Source of the DNA: Bacteroidota bacterium
GTDB lineage: Bacteria; Bacteroidota; Bacteroidia; Bacteroidales; DTGW01
Length of the DNA: 48,128 bases
Assembly (NCBI GenBank): GCA_029572965.1
Contig: JAKPQD010000257.1
Coordinates: 1-48,128 of the forward strand
Direction: 5' to 3'
Below, one piece after another: positions 23,314-32,303 of the stretch (within the stretch, counting starts at the first letter, position 1; every line of letters begins with the position of its first letter). The position numbers and the translations under genes were made by a program. The notes beneath the pieces are model-generated. The model was not told where the DNA came from, searched no databases, and saw nothing but the letters and a program-made list of their open reading frames with translations.

Positions 23314-23375
23314 CAGCTTGAAATAAAAGCTATACACTTAGAGTCAAATGCTGAAAAGTTTTGTTTTTTACAAAT

Positions 23376-24314
23376 ATGACACTGCCACTTTTATACATAA
23401 GAACAAAACAGTTGCAAAAAGAGGTCAATGGGCTGGGGCTTTACTTGATATTACTCATTCCGCTAGCAGCCTTCCTCATATTTGCCTCTTTTAAAATTTT
23501 CCAAAAAGGAGAAAGTGCATACTATTTAGTTTCATTACTACTGGCTATTTGTATATCCATACAATACTATAGAAAAGATAAATCTTTTGTTTATAAACAC
23601 ATCAAATCACCACATCTGCAGCTATTTTCTGAGTATGCAGCTTTGACTTTTCCTTTTTCAATTACTTGTATCATTACAAAATACTGGTTCTGCTTCCCAT
23701 TGCTGTTATTCATGCTTTTCTTTGTCCCTTTTTTTCAATTCAGAATATCACAGAAAGTAGTTTTAAAAAAACTTTCTGCCATTATTCCGGCATCAGATTT
23801 TGAATGGCTAAGCGGCGTTAGAAAAAATTATATTGCAGTTATAGGATTATATTCTCTTGCCCTTGCATTTTCCTGGTTCAGGATATTGCCACTTTTTTTA
23901 TTATGGTTCTTAACAGTGGTAATAAGTTCCTTTTACACGGAATATGAATCACTTCAAATTTTAAGAGAACAAGCCAAATCTCCCAGGAACTATTTGTTAT
24001 TTAAACTAAAAAAATCTACAATCTATATACTCCTGCTGTACTTACCGGTTATTATAATAAATTCCATTTTCAACAGTGAGTATTTATTAATTAACTTACT
24101 TTTTATACCTGTGCAGATTGCCATTCTTCATTATGCAATCACTTTAAAATACACTTCATATAAACCTAATAAAAGCCAGCCCGGAAACAATATTCCTTTG
24201 GCAATTGTGTCAATCAGTTCTGCCTTACCATATTTTTTACCCATTCCGGCTATTCTTTCATTTGTTTACTTTTACAAAGCTGCAAAAAACCTGAAAAACT
24301 ATTTGAATGATTAG
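23376..24314 (+). CDS. Membrane component of an ABC exporter module
   Basis: A 312-residue integral membrane protein with about eight to ten hydrophobic segments through its length and no soluble domain. It overlaps the following ABC ATPase gene by 8 nt (ATG at 24307, stop at 24312-24314), so the two are translationally coupled and probably form one transporter. Sequence features of a known permease family are not obvious. I start at ATG 23376 rather than TTG 23361. The substrate is unknown. Confidence 0.7.
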   Translation: MTLPLLYIRTKQLQKEVNGLGLYLILLIPLAAFLIFASFKIFQKGESAYYLVSLLLAICISIQYYRKDKSFVYKHIKSPHLQLFSEYAALTFPFSITCIITKYWFCFPLLLFMLFFVPFFQFRISQKVVLKKLSAIIPASDFEWLSGVRKNYIAVIGLYSLALAFSWFRILPLFLLWFLTVVISSFYTEYESLQILREQAKSPRNYLLFKLKKSTIYILLLYLPVIIINSIFNSEYLLINLLFIPVQIAILHYAITLKYTSYKPNKSQPGNNIPLAIVSISSALPYFLPIPAILSFVYFYKAAKNLKNYLND

Positions 24315-24993
24315 GATTAAAAACTTATCGGTAAAATTTGGAGAGCACCTTGTTCTTAACAATATAAATATTGAGTTTAAAAAAGGGCTCATCCATGGAA
24401 TTGTGGGTTTAAATGGAGCTGGAAAGACCACGTTCTTTAATGCTTTGGCTAAAACACTGAAGCCGAATACAGGCCTGCTTCAGGTCGACAATGTTCCACT
24501 TACTATTAATGATACTGCCTATCTTGAAACAGTGAATTTTTTCTACACCGGCATCACCGGGAATGAATATTTAAAGATATTCAGGCAAACCAATACCGAT
24601 TTTAATTTACCTGTTCTACAGGATTATTTTAAACTTCCATTAGATGAGTTAATAGAAAATTACTCAACCGGAATGCGGAAGAAACTGGCTTTGCTGGCTG
24701 TTTTAAAACAAAACAAGACCATATTCATTTTGGATGAACCATTTAATGGCCTAGATCTGGAAGCAAATAAAATATTGGAGATCATCATCAGCTCATTAAA
24801 GGAAAAGAAAAAAACGCTTTTTATTTCTTCACATATACTTGAACCGCTTTTAAACACATGCGATAAAATTCACTTATTAGAAAATGGGGGATTTATTAAA
24901 ACATTTGAAAAAGACCGCTTCAGTGAAATTGATGAAGAGCTATTTGGAAAATTAAAATACCAGGCTAACCAAATTATATCAAAAGCACTGTGA
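24307..24993 (+). CDS. ABC transporter ATP-binding protein
   Basis: A 228-residue nucleotide-binding domain. Walker A is GLNGAGKTT (about residues 34-42), the signature loop is YSTGMRKKLALLAVL, Walker B is IFILDEPFNGLD, and the switch His is in ISSHILEP. The CcmA/YxlF-like architecture, with a short ATPase and a separate membrane protein, is typical of ABC-2 exporters. It is coupled to the preceding membrane gene and followed directly by another small membrane protein. Confidence 0.93.
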   Translation: MIRIKNLSVKFGEHLVLNNINIEFKKGLIHGIVGLNGAGKTTFFNALAKTLKPNTGLLQVDNVPLTINDTAYLETVNFFYTGITGNEYLKIFRQTNTDFNLPVLQDYFKLPLDELIENYSTGMRKKLALLAVLKQNKTIFILDEPFNGLDLEANKILEIIISSLKEKKKTLFISSHILEPLLNTCDKIHLLENGGFIKTFEKDRFSEIDEELFGKLKYQANQIISKAL

Positions 24994-25040
24994 CAAGCAT
25001 CAGCACTATTCCCATTGCTTTAAATTTCAAAGTAAATAAA

Positions 25041-25409
25041 ATGAAAACAGCTTCAAAAACTCTGAAATATATCCGTTCCTTGGCAATAGGAGTACTTCTA
25101 AGTATGATCTTCTCCTTTTCTGTACATGTATTTGGTACCTGGGAAATTGAAAACTATCAACCTGATCCGGAAACAACCGGAACATTATTGCTACACAACA
25201 AATGTGCTGTTTTTGGGAATACACATACGCTCAGACCAAATACAGATCTTTCAGCTATGACTAAAGATATAGACGGAATAAAGCTTGCAGGAAGTTTTAT
25301 GAATTTTTTCGATGGCCATATTATCTTAATGCTCATTCTATCGATCACCCTCGGCAGCATGATTTTTTACTTTCGCAATAGAAACGCAAATAAGGTACCA
25401 GAATTATAA
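25041..25409 (+). CDS. Two-span membrane protein after the ABC ATPase, unknown
   Basis: A 122-residue protein with a membrane helix at about 12-31 and another at about 91-110 (GHIILMLILSITLGSMIFYF), and an extracytoplasmic stretch between them containing TTGTLLLHNKCAVFGNTHTL. I use ATG 25041; a GTG at 24990 overlapping the ATPase stop is an alternative that would add 17 residues. Position suggests a third component of the ABC module, but this is only context. Confidence 0.6.
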   Translation: MKTASKTLKYIRSLAIGVLLSMIFSFSVHVFGTWEIENYQPDPETTGTLLLHNKCAVFGNTHTLRPNTDLSAMTKDIDGIKLAGSFMNFFDGHIILMLILSITLGSMIFYFRNRNANKVPEL

Positions 25410-25602
25410 GAAAAACATTGTTCATTCGCTAGCAGCAGGCAACTTAAGCAAATACAAGGCTAAAAAAAACAACCTGGTAAATAAATTATGGATAAAATAC
25501 CACGGAAATCCGCCATTGATGAATAATTAATTGAGCATATAATTTCGTTATTTTACTTAACCAAGTGCAGGGTTTTAAGTCACCATTTCTAAAAAATTTT
25601 AT

Positions 25603-26121
25603 ATGAAAATAATATCAACACTTATAGTTCTTACAATAACATCATTTGCATATTCGCAAACCATTAAGTCGCAGGATCTTTTAAAATATATCTCAGATAG
25701 TTATAAAGTTGAATATCCTTCCTCCTGGAGAATTGATACTTCAAAGCAAGGCGGAATTGAGTTTGCGATCTTTTCACCAAAAGAAAGTGCTGATGACAAG
25801 TTTCTTGAAAATATAAACCTGATCATACAAAACCTCAGCGGTAAGAATATAGACCTTGATAAATATGCAGCAATTTCTGAAGAACAAATAAAATCAAATG
25901 CTGTAAATCTAAAAGCTTTCAACATGGTTAAACTTAAGAAAGGTATTAGCAACTACTACAAATTGACCTATGAAATGACTTACGGTAATTTCAGGTTATT
26001 CACAGAACAATATTATTTTATCAGGAATGAAGAAGCATTTGTTATTACATTCAGCTCTGAAACAGGCAAATCTAAAGACATGGGCGAAGAGATATTATCA
26101 TCCTTTACTTTGCTGAACTAA
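25603..26121 (+). CDS. Secreted PsbP-like protein
   Basis: A 172-residue exported protein (signal MKIISTLIVLTITSFAYSQ). The mature part reads YISDSYKVEYPSSWRIDTSK, then a middle AAISEEQIKSNAVNLKAFNM and the end EEAFVITFSSETGKSKDMGE EILSSF. This is the pattern of PsbP/DUF1795-like folds (YPxxW near the start, a helix in the middle, final strand and helix). These proteins bind metals or other proteins in various systems. No specific role is visible. Confidence 0.7.
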   Translation: MKIISTLIVLTITSFAYSQTIKSQDLLKYISDSYKVEYPSSWRIDTSKQGGIEFAIFSPKESADDKFLENINLIIQNLSGKNIDLDKYAAISEEQIKSNAVNLKAFNMVKLKKGISNYYKLTYEMTYGNFRLFTEQYYFIRNEEAFVITFSSETGKSKDMGEEILSSFTLLN

Positions 26122-26158
26122 AGGGATATATCAACATCCAATGCGTTTAATTTAAAAT

Positions 26159-26881
26159 ATGAAATTTCATTTTTTCTATATCATTGTAATTATAGTTGTA
26201 GCAGGAATCCTAGCATTTACTGTTGCAAAGCCAAAAAATGAATCCTTTGTAGTTTACCAGGTAAATCCTAAAAAACAAAATTTAAAACTTTACTGGAAAG
26301 ATGATAAGAACCAGGCATTCAAAAGTATTCAGCACTTAAAATCCTGGCTTGAAACTAAAAAGCAAACACTTTTATTTGCAACCAATGCAGGCATGTATAA
26401 AGCAGACAATTCTCCTTTGGGCCTTTACATTGAAAATAATAAAACTATCACCCCACTAAATACCAGGACAGCTTCCGGGAATTTTTACTGGAAACCGAAT
26501 GGAGTGTTTTATATTGACACAGATAACAATGCCCGTATTTGTAAAACTGAAAAATTTATTAACAACGGGAAGGTAAAATATGCCACTCAATCCGGGCCAA
26601 TGCTTGTTTTTGATGGAAAGATACACCCGGAATTCAAACAAGGATCGATCAATCTTAATATCAGGAACGGAGTTGGCCTTTTGCCGAATAATGACCTGGT
26701 CTTTGTGATGTCTAAAAAAGAACTGAGCCTTTATGATTTTGCAAAATACTTTAAAGACTTAGGCTGCAGGGACGCACTCTCCTTTGATGGATTTGTTTGC
26801 AGAACTTATCTCCCGGATAAAAACTGGATTCAAACAGATGGAAATTTTGGAGTGATGATCGGTGTAACAATTGATAACTAA
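26159..26881 (+). CDS. Phosphodiester glycosidase family protein (NAGPA-like)
   Basis: A 240-residue protein with one N-terminal membrane anchor or signal (FFYIIVIIVVAGILAFTVA). The catalytic-type fold is seen in TLLFATNAGMYKADNSPLGL, FYWKPNGVFYIDTDN, ATQSGPMLVFDGKIHPEF, RNGVGLLPNNDLVFVMS and the end RDALSFDGFVCR. These are the conserved pieces of the NAGPA/DUF2233 family, which removes GlcNAc from GlcNAc-1-phosphodiesters or cleaves related sugar phosphodiesters. It probably acts in the periplasm; the substrate is unknown. Confidence 0.87.
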   Translation: MKFHFFYIIVIIVVAGILAFTVAKPKNESFVVYQVNPKKQNLKLYWKDDKNQAFKSIQHLKSWLETKKQTLLFATNAGMYKADNSPLGLYIENNKTITPLNTRTASGNFYWKPNGVFYIDTDNNARICKTEKFINNGKVKYATQSGPMLVFDGKIHPEFKQGSINLNIRNGVGLLPNNDLVFVMSKKELSLYDFAKYFKDLGCRDALSFDGFVCRTYLPDKNWIQTDGNFGVMIGVTIDN

Positions 26882-26913
26882 ATGCAATCAACATTCAAAA
26901 TACGATCCGGGCA

Positions 26914-27639
26914 ATGAAGATCATCACATGGAACTGCAATATGGCTTTTAGAAAAAAAGCAGCTTTCATTTTAGCATACAAACCTGATCTCCTGATCGTG
27001 CCGGAATGTGAACATCCTGCTAAATTAAAATTTGATCCTGATGTACCCATTCCAACCGACATATTATGGTTTGGTGACAACAATAATAAAGGACTTGGCA
27101 TTTTTTCATATTCCGGTTTTAAGTTTAAACTACTTCGGAACCATGACCCGGAATTGAAAATGATCATTCCGGTTTCTGTTACAGGAAAAGAATGCAAATT
27201 CACACTGTTTGCGATCTGGGCCAATAATCCAACCGATCCCGACGGGCAATATGTTGAACAGGTATGGAAAGCGATTCATCATTATGATAGAAAACTAAAG
27301 AGTAAAAGAACCATACTTGCCGGTGATTTTAACAGCAATACTATCTGGGACAGAAAATACAGGGCCGGCAATCATTCAAACGTAGTGAAGTATTTAGAAA
27401 AAAAAGGAATTTTCAGTTGCTACCATTTACACCACAAACAAATACAAGGAAAAGAAGAAGATCCTACTTTTTATTTGTATAAACATAAAGACAAACCATA
27501 CCATCTCGACTATTGTTTTGCCTCATCTGATATGACTGAAAATATCCTATCTGTAGAAATTGGTGCTCATGAATTTTGGACACAATACAGCGACCATGTT
27601 CCGGTCATGGTAACATTTGATCCCAACTGGCATAAATAA
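26914..27639 (+). CDS. Endonuclease/exonuclease/phosphatase superfamily protein
   Basis: A 241-residue metal-dependent phosphodiesterase-fold protein. The diagnostic motifs are TWNCNMAFRKK (Asn metal region), PECEHPA (Glu metal ligand), LAGDFNSN (catalytic D-x-N), HLDYCFAS and the terminal SDHVPVMVTF (catalytic Asp-His). It has no signal peptide, so it is cytoplasmic. The substrate could be DNA, a lipid or a sugar phosphodiester. It follows the glycosidase gene by 32 bp and may be cotranscribed. Confidence 0.88.
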   Translation: MKIITWNCNMAFRKKAAFILAYKPDLLIVPECEHPAKLKFDPDVPIPTDILWFGDNNNKGLGIFSYSGFKFKLLRNHDPELKMIIPVSVTGKECKFTLFAIWANNPTDPDGQYVEQVWKAIHHYDRKLKSKRTILAGDFNSNTIWDRKYRAGNHSNVVKYLEKKGIFSCYHLHHKQIQGKEEDPTFYLYKHKDKPYHLDYCFASSDMTENILSVEIGAHEFWTQYSDHVPVMVTFDPNWHK

Positions 27640-27726
27640 ATACAATATTGGAACACATATCATCAGAATTATAAATCAATTCCATCACAGGACTTATTAT
27701 CTTTAAGATTCAATCATTACCAGATC

Positions 27727-29577
27727 ATGAAAAAATATTTCATTAGCCTGCTGTTTACCTGTTTATTGCTGAATGCTTGTCTCGCCCAAACAGACAGTAT
27801 CAGTTTTTATAAAAAAACTTCTGCTATGATTCCGATGAGAGATGGGATCAGGTTGCATACAGTAATATTAAGTCCGGTTGGCGCAAAACATGACGTACCG
27901 GTACTGCTGCAACGCACTCCTTACGGAGCAAACGGCAGCAGTGCCCCTGATGATACAACCATCAATGTGCAGGCATTCGGAACAAATTATGGGATCATGT
28001 TGAAAGAAGGATATTTCTTAGTCTTCCAGGATATTCGTGGAAAATACAAAAGTGAAGGAAATATGGAAATTCATCAGCCACTCATTCATGCCACTCAGAA
28101 AGGAGCGGTTGATGAAAGTACAGATACATGGGATACGGTTGACTGGCTGATAAAAAACCTGAAAGGCAACAATGGTAAAGCAGGGATTCTTGGTATTTCC
28201 TATCCCGGCTGGTTGGCGCTGGTTGGTGCCGTAGATCCACATCCGGCTTTGAAAACTTCTTCAGAACAGGCCTGCATGAGTGACCTGTTCTTAGGTGATG
28301 ACTTTCATCACAACGGAGCTTTCCGTTTGAGTTATGGGATGGAATATACTTATGAAGTAGAATTTGATAAAACTACAGACAGTGATTTCCCCTTTCCACA
28401 ATTTGATCTGTATGACTGGTATTTAAAACTGGGATCATTGAAAAATGTAAATGATAAATATTTTCACCACAAAATTCCCACCTGGAACAATTTTGTAAAA
28501 CATCCCAACTATGATGAATTCTGGCAAAAAAATTCATCATTGAATTATATTCAGTCTGCACAGATACCCCAACTACACGTTGGTGGTTATTACGACCAGG
28601 AAGATCTGAATGGACCGCAACTGATGTATGGTCATATGGAGGAAAAAGACAAAGACAATTACAATCACCTTATTCTGGGACCATGGAATCATGGGGGTTG
28701 GGCAAGAGGCAAAGGAGATAGTTTAGGGAAAATTTCTTATGGAAGTGCTACAGCTTACTGGTTCCAGGCACTTCAAAAAAAATGGTTCGACTACTGGCTC
28801 AAAGGGATCGGTGACGGAAAATTTGAAGAAGCCTATTGTTTTCAAACAGGATCAAATCAATGGAAAACTTACCGCACATGGCCTCCAAAAGAAGCCTTGC
28901 CCAGGAAATTATATACAGGAGTTGCCAATACAGCATCTTTTGAAAAGCCAACGGCTTTAACCGGTTCCGTATCTTATGTAAGCGATCCAGCAAAACCCGT
29001 CCCCTATCGCACACAGCCTATTGAAGCCACTTATGGCACAGGCAGCAGGTGGAGAACATGGCATGTAGATGACCAGCGTTTTGCATATTCCAGGCCTGAT
29101 GTGATCAGTTTTACAATGGAAAAATTAACGACTGCACTTACCGTAACGGGAAAGGTTACTGCCCATCTTTTTGCCAGTACGAGTACTACGGATGCTGATT
29201 GGGTCGTAAAGTTGATAGATGTATATCCCGACTTTGATTCAACAAGTTTAACTATGAGCGGCTATCAGTTACCGGTAGCAATGGAAGTGTTCCGTGGAAG
29301 ATTCAGGAAAAGTTTTTCAAATCCCGGGCCATTGACACCCGGCAAGCCGGAAGAATTTATAATTGATCTTCACGACATTAACCATACTTTCAAACCGGGG
29401 CATCGTATCATGGTACAGGTTCAAAGCTCCTGGTTCCCGGTTATTGACCGGAATCCCCAGAAATATGTAGCGAATATTTTTGAAGCGAAAGAATCAGATT
29501 TTATAAAAGCAACAGAAACCATCTATTGCAATAGCAAATATGCAACTTATATTGAGTTGCCCGTAATGAAGGAATGA
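27727..29577 (+). CDS. CocE/NonD-type (S15 family) secreted hydrolase
   Basis: A 616-residue alpha/beta hydrolase exported by a signal peptide (SLLFTCLLLNACLAQ; a Cys at residue 18 might also make it a lipoprotein). The N-terminal fold has RDGIRLHTVILSP, TPYGANG and YFLVFQDIRGKYKSEG. The nucleophile is Ser158 in GILGISYPGW, and the histidine is probably in LGPWNHGGW. The C-terminal X-Pro dipeptidyl-peptidase-like beta domain (GHRIMVQVQSSWFPVIDRNP) is complete. Family members hydrolyse X-Pro peptides, cocaine esters or beta-lactam side chains; the substrate here is unknown. Confidence 0.93.
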   Translation: MKKYFISLLFTCLLLNACLAQTDSISFYKKTSAMIPMRDGIRLHTVILSPVGAKHDVPVLLQRTPYGANGSSAPDDTTINVQAFGTNYGIMLKEGYFLVFQDIRGKYKSEGNMEIHQPLIHATQKGAVDESTDTWDTVDWLIKNLKGNNGKAGILGISYPGWLALVGAVDPHPALKTSSEQACMSDLFLGDDFHHNGAFRLSYGMEYTYEVEFDKTTDSDFPFPQFDLYDWYLKLGSLKNVNDKYFHHKIPTWNNFVKHPNYDEFWQKNSSLNYIQSAQIPQLHVGGYYDQEDLNGPQLMYGHMEEKDKDNYNHLILGPWNHGGWARGKGDSLGKISYGSATAYWFQALQKKWFDYWLKGIGDGKFEEAYCFQTGSNQWKTYRTWPPKEALPRKLYTGVANTASFEKPTALTGSVSYVSDPAKPVPYRTQPIEATYGTGSRWRTWHVDDQRFAYSRPDVISFTMEKLTTALTVTGKVTAHLFASTSTTDADWVVKLIDVYPDFDSTSLTMSGYQLPVAMEVFRGRFRKSFSNPGPLTPGKPEEFIIDLHDINHTFKPGHRIMVQVQSSWFPVIDRNPQKYVANIFEAKESDFIKATETIYCNSKYATYIELPVMKE

Positions 29578-29624
29578 TCTTTTAGAGATTACGGAAAAAA
29601 AGCAATCGTATATAAACGAAGCTG

Positions 29625-30182
29625 CTATGCTTTCTTCACATATTTGGTAAGGATCACAATTGTTTGTTCATTGATCTTACCCTCAATTTGTTCTGTATTG
29701 TCAGAAACCAACCTGATCCTTTTAACGATGGTTCCTTTTGCAGCTGTAAAACTTGTACCCTTAACATTCAATCCTTGCGTAAGTACTACCGTATCGCCAT
29801 GTTCAAGTGTATTTCCAAATGCATCCTTATGAACATCAGATTGCGCATAAGCACTCATTGCCCATTCAATTATATGCTCATCAAGTTCAGCAGAATCAAT
29901 AACATTGCTTGCCCAATCCTCTTCCTTACACAATTGAAGCAAGCGATAACTTAAAGCCTGTACACTCGGTCCTGTATTCCAGATACTTCCTTCCAAACAA
30001 CGCCAGTGATCGCCTTTCTCATTCTTCTCAATTGCACTTAAACAAGTTGTACAAAGTGCAACCTGGTTATCCACCTGGTCATCTTTTTTCGGACTAACGG
30101 TATATTCATTGGTTGCCGGCAGACTATTACATAATTCGCATAATCCTCCGCAACGTTCATTTAATTTTACATTAATTGCCAT
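29625..30182 (-). CDS. PhnA/YjdM-type zinc-ribbon protein
   Basis: A 185-residue soluble protein. The N-terminal zinc ribbon uses CGGLCELC and CTTC. It is followed by a middle region (HWRCLEGSIWNT) and the C-terminal PhnA domain with DAFGNTLEHGDTVVLTQGLN, then VKGTSFTAAKGTIVKRIRLV. Despite its name, the family has no proven role in phosphonate breakdown. The second half matches typical PhnA (YjdM) length; the extra N-terminal part gives a longer variant. A TACTTTTG box lies 20 bp upstream. Confidence 0.87.
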   Translation of the reverse strand: MAINVKLNERCGGLCELCNSLPATNEYTVSPKKDDQVDNQVALCTTCLSAIEKNEKGDHWRCLEGSIWNTGPSVQALSYRLLQLCKEEDWASNVIDSAELDEHIIEWAMSAYAQSDVHKDAFGNTLEHGDTVVLTQGLNVKGTSFTAAKGTIVKRIRLVSDNTEQIEGKINEQTIVILTKYVKKA

Positions 30183-30202
30183 ATAAATGATTTAAAACTT
30201 TG

Positions 30203-30210
30203 CAAAAGTA
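30203..30210 (-). promoter_or_regulatory. -7 box (TACTTTTG) of the PhnA-type gene
   Basis: On the minus strand TACTTTTG fits TAnnTTTG and ends 20 bases before the ATG at 30182. No -33 element is clear. Confidence 0.4.
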
Positions 30211-30309
30211 ATGTTTATAAAATTGAATATGAATGATCGCAAAAAAAGCTATCAAAATCAGTCACAGTGAACTAACTATGCCCGAAGCGCAATCCGCTGG
30301 TATCATTAA

Positions 30310-30444
30310 CTGCATCCAACTACCGGTTATGTTACAATACGTGGAAAAGAATGGAATGAATTTGTGTTGATATTAAAACTACTACTTAAGGATAAAAAAT
30401 GGTTAGTTGATGGTTCAGGAGTGACCAGCGTCAATAACGATTAA
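30310..30444 (+). pseudogene. Remnant of a C-terminal coding region
   Basis: The frame ending in TAA at 30442-30444 encodes LHPTTGYVTIRGKEWNEFVL followed by ILKLLLKDKKWLVDGSGVTS, which reads like the last strands of a secreted NTF2-like protein (DKKWLVDGSG). A stop lies just before it and no start codon is available, so it is a broken gene tail. It sits in the 385-base gap between the PhnA gene and the next minus-strand gene. Confidence 0.35.
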
Positions 30445-30567
30445 AAAGCAAAAAGAGAAAATAAATAGCCAAAATAAATAGAGTGAGGCCAAAGGCACAT
30501 AGCAATAAAATACCTATTGCCCAAAATGCAACAAGAAAAAATTGAATACGAATAAAAATTTATTGCT

Positions 30568-30828
30568 TTAAGCTACTTTTTGCAAAGACAACTTTGTTAT
30601 CTCTACACCATTAAATATCCTGGCAACACTTTCATCTTTAACAGAAAGAAATTCATCAATCTTTGTTTCATTGACAATTCTCCAGAGGTTCTTTGATTTC
30701 AACTCAATAAAATCAGTCGTTTTTAAAAAAATCCCTACCATGGAATTCCTGGACCTGAAATTTATCTGAACTTTTGATTTATTAAAATCTACCTGGTTAA
30801 GAAAATTCTCAATTTGATCGTTTGTCAT
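30568..30828 (-). CDS. Small soluble protein, unknown
   Basis: An 86-residue protein without signal or membrane segment: DQIENFLNQVDFNKSKVQIN, GIFLKTTDFIELKSKNLWRI, then VARIFNGVEITKLSLQ. The composition (short strands with IFxxxx and VxVxF patterns) suggests a small beta-rich SH3- or Sm-like fold, as in short Bacteroidota proteins of similar size. A promoter box TACCTTTG lies at 30946-30953 on the same strand. Confidence 0.62.
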   Translation of the reverse strand: MTNDQIENFLNQVDFNKSKVQINFRSRNSMVGIFLKTTDFIELKSKNLWRIVNETKIDEFLSVKDESVARIFNGVEITKLSLQKVA

Positions 30829-31199
30829 AATTACTGTTTGTTTGCGTAGCGTAAGTATGTAAAAAAATAAACTACTAAAGAAGAAGAATTAAAAGTAGCG
30901 TAAGAAAAAATTTTACTTCCTAAAAGCTATGTTATAAAATGGACGCAAAGGTAAGCTAATATTTCTATATATATGCTAAGAAAGAGATTGCTGCAAATAA
31001 CAGCTGTCTGAAGCAAATTGAATATTGCTTTAAAATTTCGGATCTGACCGCTTATTCACCTGTTTTGCAATTACAGAATTATTACTCAACTTTAAGTTGG
31101 CTGGGTATCAGGCGAATATGGAAGCTATTCCAATACTTTGTTGATACCATGATATTAATCGGAATTTTATCAGATTTCTTTAGAATAACAGACATCACC
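30829..31199. other. Divergent intergenic region
   Basis: About 370 bases between divergent genes. On the minus strand TACCTTTGCG (box TACCTTTG, 30946-30953) is a good -7 element for the gene at 30568-30828, giving a leader of about 110 nt. No plus-strand promoter is obvious. TTG and ATG codons at 31065 and 31149 could extend the next gene leftwards. Confidence 0.45.
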
Positions 31200-31631
31200 A
31201 TGAATGGCAAATTATCTAAAATAATTATAATCATTAGTTCAGTTTTGTTCCTGGCCTCATTAACTCAGAAATGCTACTGTACTACTTCCCAATGCGGAGA
31301 TTCAATTATGGCATTCCTGTTAGGATGGTTTGCCTTACTAACTGGTGGCGCCGGAATTTCCTGGATCGCAAATCCATTGTTATTTGCTTCATGGCTAACA
31401 CTCAAAAAAAATACGAAGTTATCAATGTTCTTAAGCGTGGCAGCCACGCTTTTTGCTCTGTCATTTCTACTGTTTGATTCTATTGTTGCCAATGAAGCAG
31501 GCCAAAACCAGCGAATTATATCTTACAAAGCTGGGTATTGGATCTGGGTATTAAGTTGTGTATTTACGCTTGCTGGTACCTTTATAATACAACTAAAAGA
31601 AAACAGCAAAGCCCGATCTAATAAAATATAA
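31200..31631 (+). CDS. Membrane protein, unknown
   Basis: A 143-residue protein with four hydrophobic segments (about 8-24, 36-56, 69-86, 112-130). It has the motif TQKCYCTTSQCGDSIMAFLL just after the first helix, with three Cys residues that probably face outside. I prefer ATG 31200, which gives a positively charged N-terminus before the first helix; ATG 31149 or TTG 31065 would add a poorly hydrophobic extension. Similar small proteins occur in Bacteroidota, with no known role. Confidence 0.62.
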   Translation: MNGKLSKIIIIISSVLFLASLTQKCYCTTSQCGDSIMAFLLGWFALLTGGAGISWIANPLLFASWLTLKKNTKLSMFLSVAATLFALSFLLFDSIVANEAGQNQRIISYKAGYWIWVLSCVFTLAGTFIIQLKENSKARSNKI

Positions 31632-31688
31632 ACATGGCTGAAAATTAATCCTAAAATAAATAATAGTTAATTATAAAAAGTGAATTAA

Positions 31689-32267
31689 ATGAATCCAAAA
31701 GTTGATTTTTATTTTAGCAAAGCAAAAAAATGGCAGGAAGAATTTGAGCAGTTAAGAATAATAGCTCTTGATTGTGGCCTGGCCGAAGAATTGAAATGGG
31801 GCAACCCTTGTTATACATTTAACAAAAGCAACATCGTTTTAATACATGGATTTAAAGATTACTGTGCTTTCTTATTTTTCAAAGGTGCTTTGCTAAAGGA
31901 TACTAAGAAGATATTGATACAACAAACAGAAAACGTACAGGCAGCCCGGCAAGCCAGGTTTATTAATGTGAAACAAATAGTAAAGCTGAAGTCTGATTTA
32001 AAAGCTTATATCTATGAAGCCATTGAAGTTGAAAAAGCAGGGCTGAAAGTGGAACTTAAAAAAACTGCGGCATTTAAAATGGCTGAAGAATTTCAACATA
32101 AATTAGACAAGAAGCCTGCATTAAAGAAAGCTTTTGAAGCATTAACGCCCGGGCGACAAAGGGCATACATGCTGTATTTTGCTGCACCAAAACAATCCAA
32201 GACCCGGGAATCAAGAATTGAAAAAAGCATACCGCAAATTCTTAAAGGGATAGGATTAAATGATTAG
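31689..32267 (+). CDS. YdeI/OmpD-associated (DUF1801) family protein
   Basis: A 192-residue cytosolic protein with two parts. An N-terminal DUF1801 domain has LDCGLAEELKWGNPCYTFNK and VLIHGFKDYCAFLFFKGALL. A C-terminal helical YdeI-type part has AFEALTPGRQRAYMLYFAAP followed by KQSKTRESRIEKSIPQI. This is the architecture of E. coli YdeI, linked genetically to outer-membrane and peptide stress, but with no defined biochemistry. Confidence 0.85.
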   Translation: MNPKVDFYFSKAKKWQEEFEQLRIIALDCGLAEELKWGNPCYTFNKSNIVLIHGFKDYCAFLFFKGALLKDTKKILIQQTENVQAARQARFINVKQIVKLKSDLKAYIYEAIEVEKAGLKVELKKTAAFKMAEEFQHKLDKKPALKKAFEALTPGRQRAYMLYFAAPKQSKTRESRIEKSIPQILKGIGLND

Positions 32268-32303
32268 TTTTATAAAGCTGTTCAACAGAAATAATTTTAA
32301 GAT

